Assembly (NCBI RefSeq): GCF_030704535.1
Contig: NC_081818.1
Location: 23,848,001 to 23,912,000, forward strand
Reading direction: 5' to 3'
DNA: 64,000 nucleotides
DNA from: Vitis vinifera
Taxonomy: Eukaryota; Streptophyta; Magnoliopsida; Vitales; Vitaceae
Shown here: piece by piece, positions 43,714 through 54,516 of the stretch
How positions within the stretch are numbered: the stretch's first letter is position 1
Layout: each line of letters opens with the position of its first letter
Position numbers and translations under genes: made by a program
The notes under the pieces: generated by a model
Databases searched by the model: none
What the model saw: only the letters and a program-made list of their open reading frames with translations
Told to the model about the DNA's origin: nothing

Positions 43714-43940
43714 GACAATCAGACGGCTGAGATGCATCTGCTCAAATCATGTGGGGCCATCTTTCCCAAGGATGCACTTGGTAGGTTGCAAGTCTTTTTG
43801 ACTCTCAACGGGTGGGATTTGAAAAGATACACAAATCCCACCCGTTGAGATTCAAAAAGACTTGCGACCCACCTAGGACATCCTTAGGAAAGATGGGGTC
43901 CACATGGTTTGATCAGATTCATTTCAGCCGTCTGATTGTC
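43714..43940. repeat. Fold-back: 107-bp near-perfect inverted repeat with a 12-base loop
   Basis: The left arm is 43714-43820 and the right arm 43833-43940. Both read outward from GACAATCAGACGGCTGA to CAACGGGTGGGATTT. By hand alignment they differ by roughly 14 substitutions and one single-base indel, about 87% identical. The loop is 12 bases. It could form a long hairpin as RNA or a cruciform as DNA. It may be a fold-back or MITE element, or a young inverted duplication. No clear target duplication is visible. It ends about 240 bases before the start codon of the next gene. Confidence 0.9.
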
Positions 43941-43971
43941 GACCGTTGGACAGCACAGCCTCAAACGGTCA
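43941..43971. promoter_or_regulatory. Pair of MSA-like (MYB3R-type) elements
   Basis: TCCAACGGTC (minus strand, 43941-43950) and TCAAACGGTCA (plus strand, 43961-43971) both contain the AACGG core of the mitosis-specific activator consensus. That element is bound by three-repeat MYBs in G2/M-phase plant genes. They lie about 210-240 bases upstream of the ATG at 44183. The motifs are seen; a mitotic role is inferred. Confidence 0.45.
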
Positions 43972-44182
43972 CCTCCTTCTCCCAAAATGAACCGAATTTT
44001 CGTATTAAAGCTCACTTCAAATCATCAGGATTTCTGAACTCGTTTCTGTCCCTCTCATCCTTTACAAAGGTCTCTGACACCGATTCTTTCTTCTGAAAGC
44101 ATGCGATTTTTTTTTTATGTGGTCTTTCCCTTGGATAATGGGCTTTCATTTTCATTTTCACAGGTAACCCACCAGAATTCCA

Positions 44183-44689
44183 ATGGAGACAGTGCTTGAA
44201 ACGCCCCTCAAAAATCCAGTTCAATCCGAAAACCCCCTCTCTGACTACAAAACGCCACCCCCAAATCAAGAAACGGCCCAGAAAATCCAGAATTCTGCCA
44301 ACGATTCCGGCAATAAAACCGCTACGCCCGACAGGCTCAAGGTGCCCAAGGCATTCAAGTACCCTGAGAGGTGTGTGATTCTTAAAAATTTTCCACTATC
44401 AACAATCAAATTATAAAAATTTTCAGCACTCTGGTATATAAATATTGAATGGCTATTTGCAGGTACAGAAGCCCAACTGATCTCATGATATCACCAGTTT
44501 CAAAGGGTCTTCTTGCTAGAAGCAGAAAGACGGGTTCCCTCTTACCTCCTGCAAAAATTCAGCCTAAGGTATGATACAAGAAGTTATGTTTTGGGCTCCT
44601 TCAATTTAGTTGTACCATGTTCTCACGTTTTGGAGATGCTGCAGGTTCAGGATTTGCGTGTCCAGGAAGTGGGTCTTTTTCAAGCTTGA
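44183..44689 (+). CDS. Small proline-rich plant protein of unknown function
   Basis: Three exons (44183-44370, 44463-44568, 44645-44689) give 112 residues with clean GT-AG junctions in frame. The N-terminal half is rich in Pro, Thr, Asn and Gln and looks disordered. The second half is basic and more ordered in composition: TPDRLKVPKAFKYPER, then YRSPTDLMISPVSKGLL and RKTGSLLPPAKIQPK. Several S/T-P sites could be targets of proline-directed kinases such as CDKs. I do not recognise a named domain. By position it may match the Arabidopsis gene annotated as a hydroxyproline-rich glycoprotein family member between SCPL25 and RPK2 (At3g02120, from memory). There is no signal peptide, so a cell-wall role looks unlikely. 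The AACGG elements upstream fit cell-cycle expression. Confidence 0.75.
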
Positions 44690-45148
44690 AGGATCTCGTA
44701 AGGGTCTAGTCTATCAGATGGATTCTTGATCTTGATGAATTTGTCTGACTAAATTGGTCTTTGAAGGGATTTAATGGGATGTAGAGTTTAGAGTTTTTAG
44801 TAATTCAGATTTTGCATTTTGTTGGGAAAATTTCTGAGCAGTTGTCATGATGATTAAATGATGTGTAATTTGAATTTAGTTTCTTAATAAAAATTGTTCA
44901 GACACGTTCAAATGTTGAAGCAGAGTTGTTAGTTGATCCAAGAGAACCCACTAGGCCAGTATGAGAGATTAGATTACTCCTACCCAGAAAAAAAGGGCAC
45001 CCAGAAAAGAAGGGGGGGGGGGGGGGGGGGGGGGGGGTACCCATTTGACCAACCTGAAAAATAATGCAGTGGAACATCCAATTTAATGTTTCAAACAAGG
45101 ACATGAAAAGGGCTTCAATTAGGGTGAAGCTCAAATTCTTGTAGTATG
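44690..45148. other. Tail-to-tail spacer between the small proline-rich gene and CRR7
   Basis: This holds the 3' UTRs of two convergent genes and an uninterrupted run of 26 G at 45012-45037. No coding frame is supportable. Confidence 0.6.
45012..45037. repeat. Homopolymer of 26 G
   Basis: A pure G run on the plus strand, flanked by AGAAAAGAA and TACCC. It would read as poly-C in the CRR7 3' UTR. Such a run can form G-quadruplex DNA and is very prone to length errors in sequencing and replication. Confidence 0.9.
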
Positions 45149-46380
45149 TCACTCCAACCGGATTTCGTACCACTGGATCGAACCAACATCACCATCAATT
45201 TCAAGTTCACACACAGCCTTTACCAGGTACATGACAGCATCATCAATGGTTTGGAACTTTGCAAGGTCTGGGGGTAGGGCCTTGCCTGGCCAATTTTCTA
45301 GCCAACCTTTCAATCTGGCCTTTAACTCTTCCTGGGAGACAAACTCCTCATCCTTTCCAGGTTCCATCAAGACATATGTTTCAGTCTGAGAATATGCCCT
45401 TCTCCTCCTCATCGCATAACTCTGAGAAAAGGAATTCAATGTATATGGAGTTCACGGCAGGACAGAAGAAGCAGCAGTCTTGATTATAATATAGGAGACA
45501 TGTTGAAGCTATGGAGATGTTCTGGAGAAGACTCATCAGATGTTGCTCCAAAATCATCTCCTCCCTACTACTTTCCGAGGATTCTTACAAGAAAAGGAAG
45601 AAAAATCACATTTACCTTTACTGCATCCCTGTGTTGGGTTGAGATTTTGGGTACTCTGAGATAAAATGAAGTCTGATACACTGTTATTGTTTCTGGCCTT
45701 GGAACTTGAATCTGGGGTTTTGATGCCAGCTTACCTGCAAAAGAAATCAGCAGAAACAATGCTATCAGCAATTGAAATTTCCACATATTTTGATGCAGAT
45801 ATTAGGTTTCAGTACATAATGGAAAAGGGCTTAGATAAACTCCAAGCAATTGAGGTTGGAGCTTTGTGAACTGAATTCGTTTGCTGTTTGTAGCATTGGC
45901 AGTTAAAAAGCTACCTCTGAAATTCACCAATGACCAAATTAAATTTGTAAATTGGGTATTCTCAAGGTCATTTTCTTGTTTATCAGCTTCTGCCTCCTCC
46001 AGGTAGTATCAACTATGGACCTCTACCTCCTGCTGGAATCACGACTAGTTTCACAAATATAAGACATATGAACCCAATTGAAAATCCAATCCAAATTCAT
46101 TCCCGAAACATACTTTCCCTTTATCTAAACCTATACTATGAGCCATCTAACCACAAATATTCAGGCACAACTAGGAACTTAAAAAGCATACATGGACACC
46201 CCTGAGACTCATCTTCCATTTTCTCCTCTTTTTTTTTGCTCAAGCATATACTGAAAAAATATCTCGAGTGGGTCACAAACAATTCAAAGGAAGACAAGAA
46301 AAAGATTAAAGCTTACTGTTGAAGTTTTGAACTCCATTGCTAAACAGCTGTTTCCCCAAGGCTCCCTCCACGGCTACCAT
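45149..46380 (-). CDS. CRR7: CRR7, chloroplast NDH complex assembly factor
   Basis: CHLORORESPIRATORY REDUCTION 7 is a stromal protein needed to build the chloroplast NADH dehydrogenase-like complex (subcomplex A) used in cyclic electron flow. Exons: 46380-46317, 45734-45616, 45421-45149, giving 151 residues, close to Arabidopsis CRR7. The mature domain is easy to recognise: [40 protein letters not shown] and [20 protein letters not shown] at the C-terminus. The first exon ([18 protein letters not shown]) is the weakest part: it joins in phase (64 + 119 nt) and would start the transit peptide, but is not clearly conserved. An alternative start at 45786 reads through the acceptor in frame with exon 2. 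Confidence 0.88.
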
Positions 46381-47150
46381 ACTGCCTTCAAGTTTCAGCA
46401 TTTTTTGATGCAGACATTTGATTCACAAATGGTGAGACCATTCATCTATCCACACAACCATTCAAGATAACTGGATAAACTGAACCTCTGTTGTCTTGCA
46501 TCTCTTGCCCACACTTTTCCTTATATTCTCAAAAATACCTCTCTTTCCATCTAACTTCATGAGAGACCCCACATTCAAATGTATGTATGTGAACAAAAAT
46601 CAATTGTGCCAAAGTAAGATAATGCTGATATTTTAAACCTCTCATGTGGGTCATTGTCTACATGAAGAGTAGCCCTTCTCAAAGGTTTTAACTCCTTAAC
46701 CTTTGCTAACTTAGCAGCTGGCACCATACATGCACTAGTCTTTGAAACACAAAAATATTATAAAAAGGAATAGGCTGTTTAGTATGGCTTTTGAGTGACT
46801 AAACACAAAGTTTCCCAAAATAAAGGACACCTCATAAATTCGATTAGTAGTTGCTTTCTTTCCACCTCATTTTTAGTTGTTCTTTTTCTTTCTTTTTTTT
46901 TGCCCTTTTTAGTTGATTTTCACACTGTTGAGTCCCTATTTGGAACCACCAGCTAATGGGTCAAAAACCCATTTTACATGGTGGCATAACAAAATTAGAA
47001 TGGTGACAAGATGGGAAAGAATTCTCTAAAGAGGACCCAGAACTGATTCTCACGCGTATGAGCTGGTACTGCCGTTGAAGTTGGCGCCAACGGCTACCAG
47101 AGTTTGTTATTTGAAGCCAATTAACCGCGCAATTGTCTCTTAGCCTTCCC
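46381..47150. other. Divergent promoter region between CRR7 and the 47.8-kb gene
   Basis: About 770 bases between the predicted CRR7 start and the leader of the plus-strand gene. No open frame of note. CRR7 transcripts should start here on the minus strand. The plus-strand gene leader probably starts around 47130-47180, near a TC-rich stretch. Confidence 0.5.
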
Positions 47151-47420
47151 TTCTCATCTCCCTCTTCTCTCTCTTTCTCAGAAACCCTACTTCCATCTCT
47201 TGCACCCCCTTTTTCAACTCATCATTTTCTGTCTCCAGTTTTTATTTGATTGCTTAGATTGATCTCTATTCTGGGTGATTTCCGATTTTTAGCAAAATAA
47301 TTTGGAGTTAATCTTCTAAGTTTCAGGCTTTACGTCTCGTTTTGTGTCAATTCTTCTGGGAATTTATGTAAAGGTGCAGGTAAGACTACAGGATCAACAA
47401 TTTTCTGGGGACTTATTGGA

Positions 47421-47728
47421 GGTAAGTTTCCTTCTTCAAACTTACGTCTATGATTATGATGCTTTACGAATCAATCTATTATGATGTCGGGCTTTTGACT
47501 CAATGATACATACTTGTGACAAGCAGAGAATAATTGAAATATCATCACCCAAAAAGCTTCTGAAAACTCATACAGAAAGATTGAGATTGCTTGAAGTTCA
47601 TTCTTTCTTGTGGTAATGGCGGATCCATTATTTTGGTATTTTTTAATTTAGTGTACATTTGGAAGAAGACTGTTGTTTTCACAATTGGTTCGTGTCTCTA
47701 ATGCTTTTATGACTTCCCTACTTTGCAG
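47421..47728 (+). other. Predicted 5'-leader intron of the 47.8-kb gene
   Basis: A donor TTGGAG/GTAAGT at 47421 and an acceptor CTTTGCAG at 47728 bracket an AT-rich segment upstream of the ATG at 47799. The leader exon before it is the TC-rich stretch from about 47150. Confidence 0.55.
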
Positions 47729-47798
47729 TAAGAATACCTAGTATACCAGCCAGCATAGGACCTTGGAGACCTGGGTCTAATCCGATTGCAAGTAAGAA

Positions 47799-48939
47799 AT
47801 GGAAGTTAGAGGTGATTCCCCTAGTGAAGTCAATAAGAGGGCCTCTTCTACAGCAGATTCTTCAGAGGAATCAAATCTTAGTAAAAGTAATGTTCTTAGT
47901 AATTCCCTTGTCATATCTGAGCAAGCTGCTCCACTGACGCCGCCGTGGCCTGTATCATCACTAGAAGCTTATACTCAAAGTGGTGTTGATGGGAGCATGC
48001 AAAATGGATCAACAACCCAATCCCCTCCAATTCAAACAATGGGGCGATCTGGAGGCTATGACCCGAACCGGATTCCATCGTCTGTTTTTGCTAGTAAACC
48101 GACAACACCTTTGGAATGGAGTGTTGCTTCAAGTGAATCATTGTTTAGCATTCACGTGGGAAATGCCAGTTTCTCAACAGAATTTGCCCAGTTGGGTAAG
48201 TCGGGAGAATTGACCAAGTCTCAGGAGTTGATCTTTCCATCTGGCCTGCCTCCTGTTACTGAAGCTGCAGATATGGACAGAAGCAGCCAAGATATGGAGA
48301 AGGGCTCAGGAGTAAGAGAAACATCATCTCAAACCACAAAAGAAGTTTTTAGGGAAAATGCAGAAGATCATGGCAAGGAAAAGATGCCTCCTGCTGAAGG
48401 TTTCCGGAATTCTGCTAGCTCTCATCATTCTGATGGAAGTATTAATAGCACCCTCTCTTTTGCATTCCCAGTGTAAGCTCCCTCACTTTTTTCCCATTTC
48501 GATACGAACAGTCCCATTAGTATGGTATTTGAGCTTTATACTATTATTTGAACTGTAGCCAAACAAGTGTGCATTCTTTCACTTCCAGCCTTCAAACATG
48601 TGATCTTATTCTTTGATTAGTGGCAGCTCTTGTTTCTTTGGCTGGAATACGACCCTGGATATATAGATACTGCACATTCCTAGCTAATGCATTCCAGTCT
48701 TGAATGTTGATTTTATAGTAGTTGTCTTGAGATTTTTAATGGTTCATTTCAGATTGGACGGTAATGGCGGAAGAAGCATCTCAGTAAAGGTGGACACAGA
48801 GAAGCACCAGCAGCAGGAGCAGCCACAGCCCCAGCCCCAGCCACAGCCACAATCATTGCCACATGCCCCTGAAGCAACCCAAAATGCTGCTGCAACCAAA
48901 TGGTTCTCTTGCTTCTCTTGTTGCTCATTCTGTTGTTGA
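47799..48939 (+). CDS. Plant-specific protein of unknown function with a cysteine-rich C-terminus
   Basis: Two exons, 47799-48472 and 48753-48939, give 286 residues. The protein is mostly Ser/Thr/Pro-rich and probably disordered. It contains a short conserved-looking block, PLEWSVASSESLFSIHVGNASFS (about residues 104-126), a SHHSDGSINSTLSFAFPV motif at the exon junction, a QPQPQPQPQPQ repeat, and a tail WFSCFSCCSFCC at the very end. I recall plant proteins with the same ESLFSIHVGN and WFSCF-plus-cysteines layout, all of unknown function. The terminal cysteine cluster next to aromatic residues could be S-acylated and hold the protein to a membrane; that is inference. No transmembrane segment or signal peptide is visible. 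Confidence 0.8.
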
Positions 48940-50794
48940 GGGAGAAAGCCATAGGAGAAATCCATACCTTACTCCATAACAATTACCAAGTGCCTTCCCT
49001 CCTTCTCCAAAATGCCTGCCTGAATTGCCACCAGAGTTGAGATCTAAAAAGCTGGGCCTTCAATCCTTTCTGGCTTATTGCATCATTTCAGGCATTCGGA
49101 GCACTAGCAAAATACAAAGAATCATAGGTTGCTGCTAATCTTTCTTTCCATCTGTATTGGGCAACTGGGTTTTGCATTGAAATGGGGGATGGGGAGGAGA
49201 AACTAAGATGGCGAGTAATTGAAGATTTTACAACATGTTGAACATGCAGGATAGACCTGGGGTTAGGCTTTGATTTATTAGTTAATCCCAATATGTATCT
49301 TCATATAGTCCATCTCAGTCCATGCTCCATCCGTCCATTCCTTCAGTTTGTTGTCTGCATGTGCCAATTCAGAGAAAAATCTTATTTGTATTTATTTTCA
49401 TATCTTCAATAAAGAATTGATGTTGGATCCTTTGGTCCGCATCCCTTCCTTCTCTTTTTGGTTGGAGGAAATACCATAAGCTTAGTTGCTCATTTCTTTC
49501 TGCTAAAAGTACATAGATGGCCCATGATCAAGAAAAGGTCAGATCATACAAACTTACTGTACCCCTGCATTTTGCAACATATCATATACTAATTTCTGGA
49601 GTATCCTGTTAGTTTGCAGCAAATGAAGATGATTGCAAAATAGGGAGGATGATTAAGGCATGCATACTTTTTATTCCCCGACTGAAAATTCCAACTTTTT
49701 TTTTTGTTTTCTAAAATATCTTGTTATGTTAAATTTGCTGATACTCTAGGAGGAAGCTCACATAATCGAATGACAATCTTTTCTAAATCCAAGTTATTCT
49801 AATCCATAATTCTCAGTCATCGTTCGATTTACTTGTCATCCAGTAGGTAGCCCATTGGTTCAGATTAATGAGCTTGCAAGCAGCGGTTGCCCGGTGTCAT
49901 TGACCATAGTATTTAAGTATTTGATGCATGGTCACCTGTGTATAAATAGACAAGGAAGTTGGGAATATGAATAAGACAACAAATGTCAAAATATAACCAG
50001 TGAAGTTGATATTTTCAAAGTTCCTAACATGAAAACCCATATGCTAAACTTCATAATAATGCACCACCAAGAGAATAAAAACAAAACAAAACTTCGCTTC
50101 GCCCTCATAGTCTTCTCTGTCTCCTTATTTTTTTGTGTTTCTTTGGTCTCTGCAGTCTCTTCACATCTGTTCCAGTGTTGAAGGCATAGGCCCAGGAAAA
50201 TTCTTCAATTAAAATCCCTCAGTTCATATGCAATATGGCCAGAGTCATTGATCTCAAGCCTGTTAGCAATGGATTTAAATTTAATTCCTTGTTGTGTATT
50301 GATGTATTGCTTTATCTGATCTGTTCTTCCTGTTAGTTTCAATGTTCTTTTCTAATCAGGATCCAAGCCCCCTTTGTCAGAAAATCTCTATTTGTAGATG
50401 AATCATGCAGTTTTTATTTTGTTTTCATTTACTTTTTGTTCTAAGTATATTTTGTTATTCTGTTTCTTGGGTTCTCCTCAGATGACCAGAACAAACTTGT
50501 AACTTACAACTTATCTGTAATCTTGTTGGGTTGGTGGTAACTTTTGTTTTCAGCCATTTGATGCAGTCATTTTTTTCAAGGTATCTTGAATTTTGTTATC
50601 AGGGTATTCCCATTTTTCTCAAGCCATTTGATGAAAGCAATGATATCTGGATTTATGAATGTGTCCTTTCCCTAATTTTACTCATTGAGCTTTTCTCACA
50701 TTTTGGGTCTTGTCAACACTGGATTAATAGGCACACATGTTTTGGCTTGCTGCAAAACAACCAATCTTTCAGTGGTATGGGCACAGGCAGGATT

Positions 50795-50822
50795 CCTCTC
50801 TCTCTCTCTCTCTCTCTCTCTC
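50795..50822. repeat. TC microsatellite
   Basis: About 14 uninterrupted CT/TC units in the spacer before RPK2. Confidence 0.9.
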
Positions 50823-52356
50823 AATGTCTCATGGCTATTTTCAAAGTGTTTTGATTTGCTTTTGGAGAGAAAAAAAGGGTGATGTGTTTCTAATTTCTCT
50901 CTTACCTTTATTGACAGCTTGTGAGTGGGAACTGAAAAACCACAGGCCCATCTGTTTTGTTGGTGGTATTTTCAACAGCATCCTAAGTTATGTTGAAGAA
51001 GGACTAACATCCCACAAGGTATTCTTCTTCCAATAATTTCACTTGTTCAATATTTCAACCCAATAAGTGATCACTATTAAACTGTTTAGGCATATGATTA
51101 CAATCACATAAGTCTAAATGTCAACCCTCACTCCTTCTTCCATTCCTTCACTTAAACTCTAATACCTTTCACGTCAAACAATTATAATAATAACAACAAC
51201 AACAAGAGATGAACATCTGAACAAGAAACTAAGGTTGGAACTTAGGAAAATTGAATAGATTAGAAAGTTAATCTATGCTAAACCCAACCCGAGCTCAAGT
51301 TGGGAATTCCTAATCCACTCCAAACCCATTAGTAATTGAAGTTTTCACAATTTATCACAAAAAACGATTATTTTAAAGTTTATAAAATATAATCTATATT
51401 ATAGGATAAAAGACTAAAAATTAATCTCAAAACCTTAAAATAAATTATTAATTATTAATTATTAATTTAATAAAAATAATTATTCATAAATTCAAACTTT
51501 AATAATCAAAGAGTCTTTAAGAAAAATGATAAAATCATTACTTTAATATAATAAAAAATTAAAAAAGCTTATATTTTTATCATTTTTGTTATTTTCAACA
51601 AGTTGGGCGAACTTTCATCCCACGTCAATCCTAGTATTTTCAGGTTGGTATATATTTTTCTAATCCAAACCCGATCTTATCTCATCCAAATCTTGCCTGT
51701 ACAAACCCAAACATTAGGCAAGTTGGAGCATTAGGCAAGTTGGACCTGAGCATAGCAACCATTGTTGGCCTTCCATTCCACATTCCTTTTCAGGGGCTCT
51801 TGTAGTGTCACATCTCTCAACCACCCATGGGGAATAGAAATAATTGAAAGTTAATACTTCCCACACAAACTAACTTACCCAAAATTCAGGCCTATGTATA
51901 AGTTATAAGTTATAACCATCAAAAGAACCTACTCTTGTAAATAAATCAAATCTAATAGCTAGATGGCATTTTTCCCAATTCCCCCTTCACATGCCACAAC
52001 TCAACCTCCACTCAATGCATTCAATGATTGACAACTACCTTACTCAATATTTCATAATCTAATATTATAAGGACTCTTTAACAAAAGGGGACTTGCCTTT
52101 TATGTAAATGGCATAAAAGCACCCTATGTTTAATGCTGGCAACATACAATCTCTCCTTTGTTTGATATTTTATTTAAAGGGTAGTAGTAATTTTTTTGCT
52201 CTAGTAGGCCACCATGATCCTTTGTTGTGAGGTGTCCATATTCCATGGTCATCATTCAATAGAGTTCACACTGAGTTGGGTTAAATTTGAATGTGGTTTA
52301 GTATTTTATTGACACTTGCCTCTCATTTTTAGGATCTAAGTCTATGAGAAGATAGC

Positions 52357-52387
52357 AAGGTCTAAGGCCTAAGGTCTAAGGTCTAAG
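52357..52387. repeat. Short AAGGTCTA tandem array
   Basis: Three to four imperfect units of AAGGTCTA or AAGGCCTA in tandem. Confidence 0.7.
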
Positions 52388-52713
52388 TTCCTAGAGACCT
52401 TAAATTTTATGTTCATAAAGCAACTTTTATTTTTTATGTTTTTTTGTCAAAGATGTATTTTATCTCATATCTACATCGTCCTTGATTATTCTTAGAGTAT
52501 GTTGGAATATTGGAATAGAAAATGAAAATGGGAATGAGAATATAATTTCATTCATTGATATGTTTGGATTGTTTTTCAAGATGAGAATGAAAATGATTTA
52601 TTATTATGAAAATCAAATTTCATATTTGCTAAAATTATGATTGCCTCTTTTTTACATGAGATTGTGATTCACCGTATTCTTATCCAACTTCGATTTCTAT
52701 TTCTATTTCTTAA

Positions 52714-52970
52714 ACATGTGGTCAAAGTAAATGTATTATAGTTGTTGGAGTTGAATTTGGGTATTCAAATGGTTCACTCACTTGACCCAATAAAATGAGA
52801 AATAAGGGAAATAGTTTTTTAGAGTTAAAATTGCTTTGTCAAACACATGGTCAAAATATATGTATTATAGTTGTTGGAGTTGGATTTTAGTGTCAAGTGG
52901 ACTGACTCAACCGAGTAAAATGAGAAATAGGGGAAGTAGTTTTTGGAAATTAAAAATGTCTTCGAAAACT
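52714..52970. repeat. Tandem duplication with 129-bp period
   Basis: Two direct copies start at GGTCAAAG (52720) and GGTCAAAA (52849). Both contain ATGTATTATAGTTGTTGGAG and, about 75-80 bases on, AAAATGAGAAATA. The copies differ by scattered substitutions and small indels, so the duplication is not recent. Confidence 0.8.
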
Positions 52971-54516
52971 ACTATTATATAATAATTATATATTAATTAA
53001 AGGTTAAAATATCTGTAGTGTGAAAATAGAGTGATTATCATTTTTTTTTGTTATGAGTTAGGATACAGAATTTGTCGATTAAACAATCAATTTAGCTTTG
53101 GGCATTTTAAAAGGTAACCTAAACTCTTATTTTCATTGATAGTAATGAAAATTTGTTTAGGAATTATTTTAGAAAAGTTAAGTAACGATTTTTAATATTT
53201 TAAATTGTTTTATAATAAAACAGTTTAGACATTTAATAATTTTTTTAAATGACTTTCTGCTTATTTAAAGATCTTCATTTTATTATGTACATATCATAAA
53301 AAACACTATTATCAAATATTCAAGTCTTTTTTTTTTTAACTTATAATTAACTTTAATAAAACCATTTACTAGCACCATTTGTTCCAAAATCCAAAAGGCA
53401 ACAACCCAAGTTATTTTATGTATATATATAAAATACCAAATAGAAAATTGTGACAAAAAACAAAAATAGATAATAAAAAAAAGAATAAAAATGCATAAAT
53501 TTACATAAAAAACCATATACGAGAAAATTATGAGCAGAGGAGAAGAAGATCCACTGTATTAAAAATTGGTATAAGAAAGGAGATATATAAGTAACTATTG
53601 GATATACATAGACATTATAACTTTAAATCCTATATATGGAGGAGAAAAATAAATTCAATAGGTCCAACGGGTCAATGATGGGCTATAGGATCGGGTCTAT
53701 CAACCTAATACCTTGGTTGCCATGACCCCTAAAAAATTTCATAATTTTAATTTCATCACATATATTGTATCACGAGCTTTAGGGTCGGATAAAAAAGAAG
53801 AGTAGAAAATGAATAAAAGCAGAAAAATATTAACAATTAAAATATATTAGGGAATAAAAAGAGTGAACGGTCGTAGTGTGAACGGAGGTGGATTTGTGGT
53901 TGAAACTCGAAAGGAATTTTGTGTAATTATAGAGGCCAAGTGATTAATTAGAGTTAAGCAAAAATGAAAATAAAAGATGGGGGGAGGTTGTTAGGAACTG
54001 GGGATAGGAAAAACATAACATCAAGGCTTTTGATGATTGATGACATGCACGTGGGTGAGGTTGAGAAGAAGACACGTGTGAGACAATGGAATCTTCAACT
54101 CAGTGAGTCAGAGGCTGCCTCCCTTGCTCAATGAGTGGATGTTGCATTTATTGACCCCCACCCCCCACCTTTAATGGATCATGGGCCCCACCCTCCCCTC
54201 TCTCTCTATCCCCCCTAGTCTCCCTACTCCCTACTCCCTACTAAATTATTATTTTTCTTTTTTATTTTATAAAACATTAAAAACCCAAAAAAAAAAAAAA
54301 CAATAACCAGCAGCACCGAGCTCAAAGCTAAAGACTAAAAGAAAAACGCGTTTTCCCTTCCCACTCCTCAATCCTTTCTCTTTCTGTTTCTCTTTCTCTC
54401 TCACGCTTTCCCCTTCCCTAGGGTTAGGGTTTTCTCACTACCCATCTTTTTGTCTACTGCTTTAGATTGGTGTTTTTGGATTTTTTTTTTCGTCAACCCT
54501 TTTGAGGGTTTCAAGA

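Larger units (their letters stand above)
49440..54300. other. Gene-free spacer upstream of RPK2
   Basis: The 3' UTR of the preceding gene probably ends near 49420. Nothing in the following 4.9 kb can be supported as a gene. It contains a TC microsatellite (50795-50822), a short AAGGTCTA array (52357-52387), a 129-bp tandem duplication (52714-52970) and very AT-rich blocks. Open frames near 50531-51036 are low complexity or run through the microsatellite. 54000-54500 should be the RPK2 promoter and leader. Confidence 0.5.

Noticed and set aside
50531-51036. Overlapping plus-strand frames near the TC microsatellite
   Set aside because: Their Ser/Leu runs are translated TC repeats; the rest has no recognisable domain.
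54502-54516. Upstream in-frame start for RPK2
   Set aside because: The codon at 54502 is TTG, not ATG; the first ATG is at 54517 and gives a proper signal peptide.
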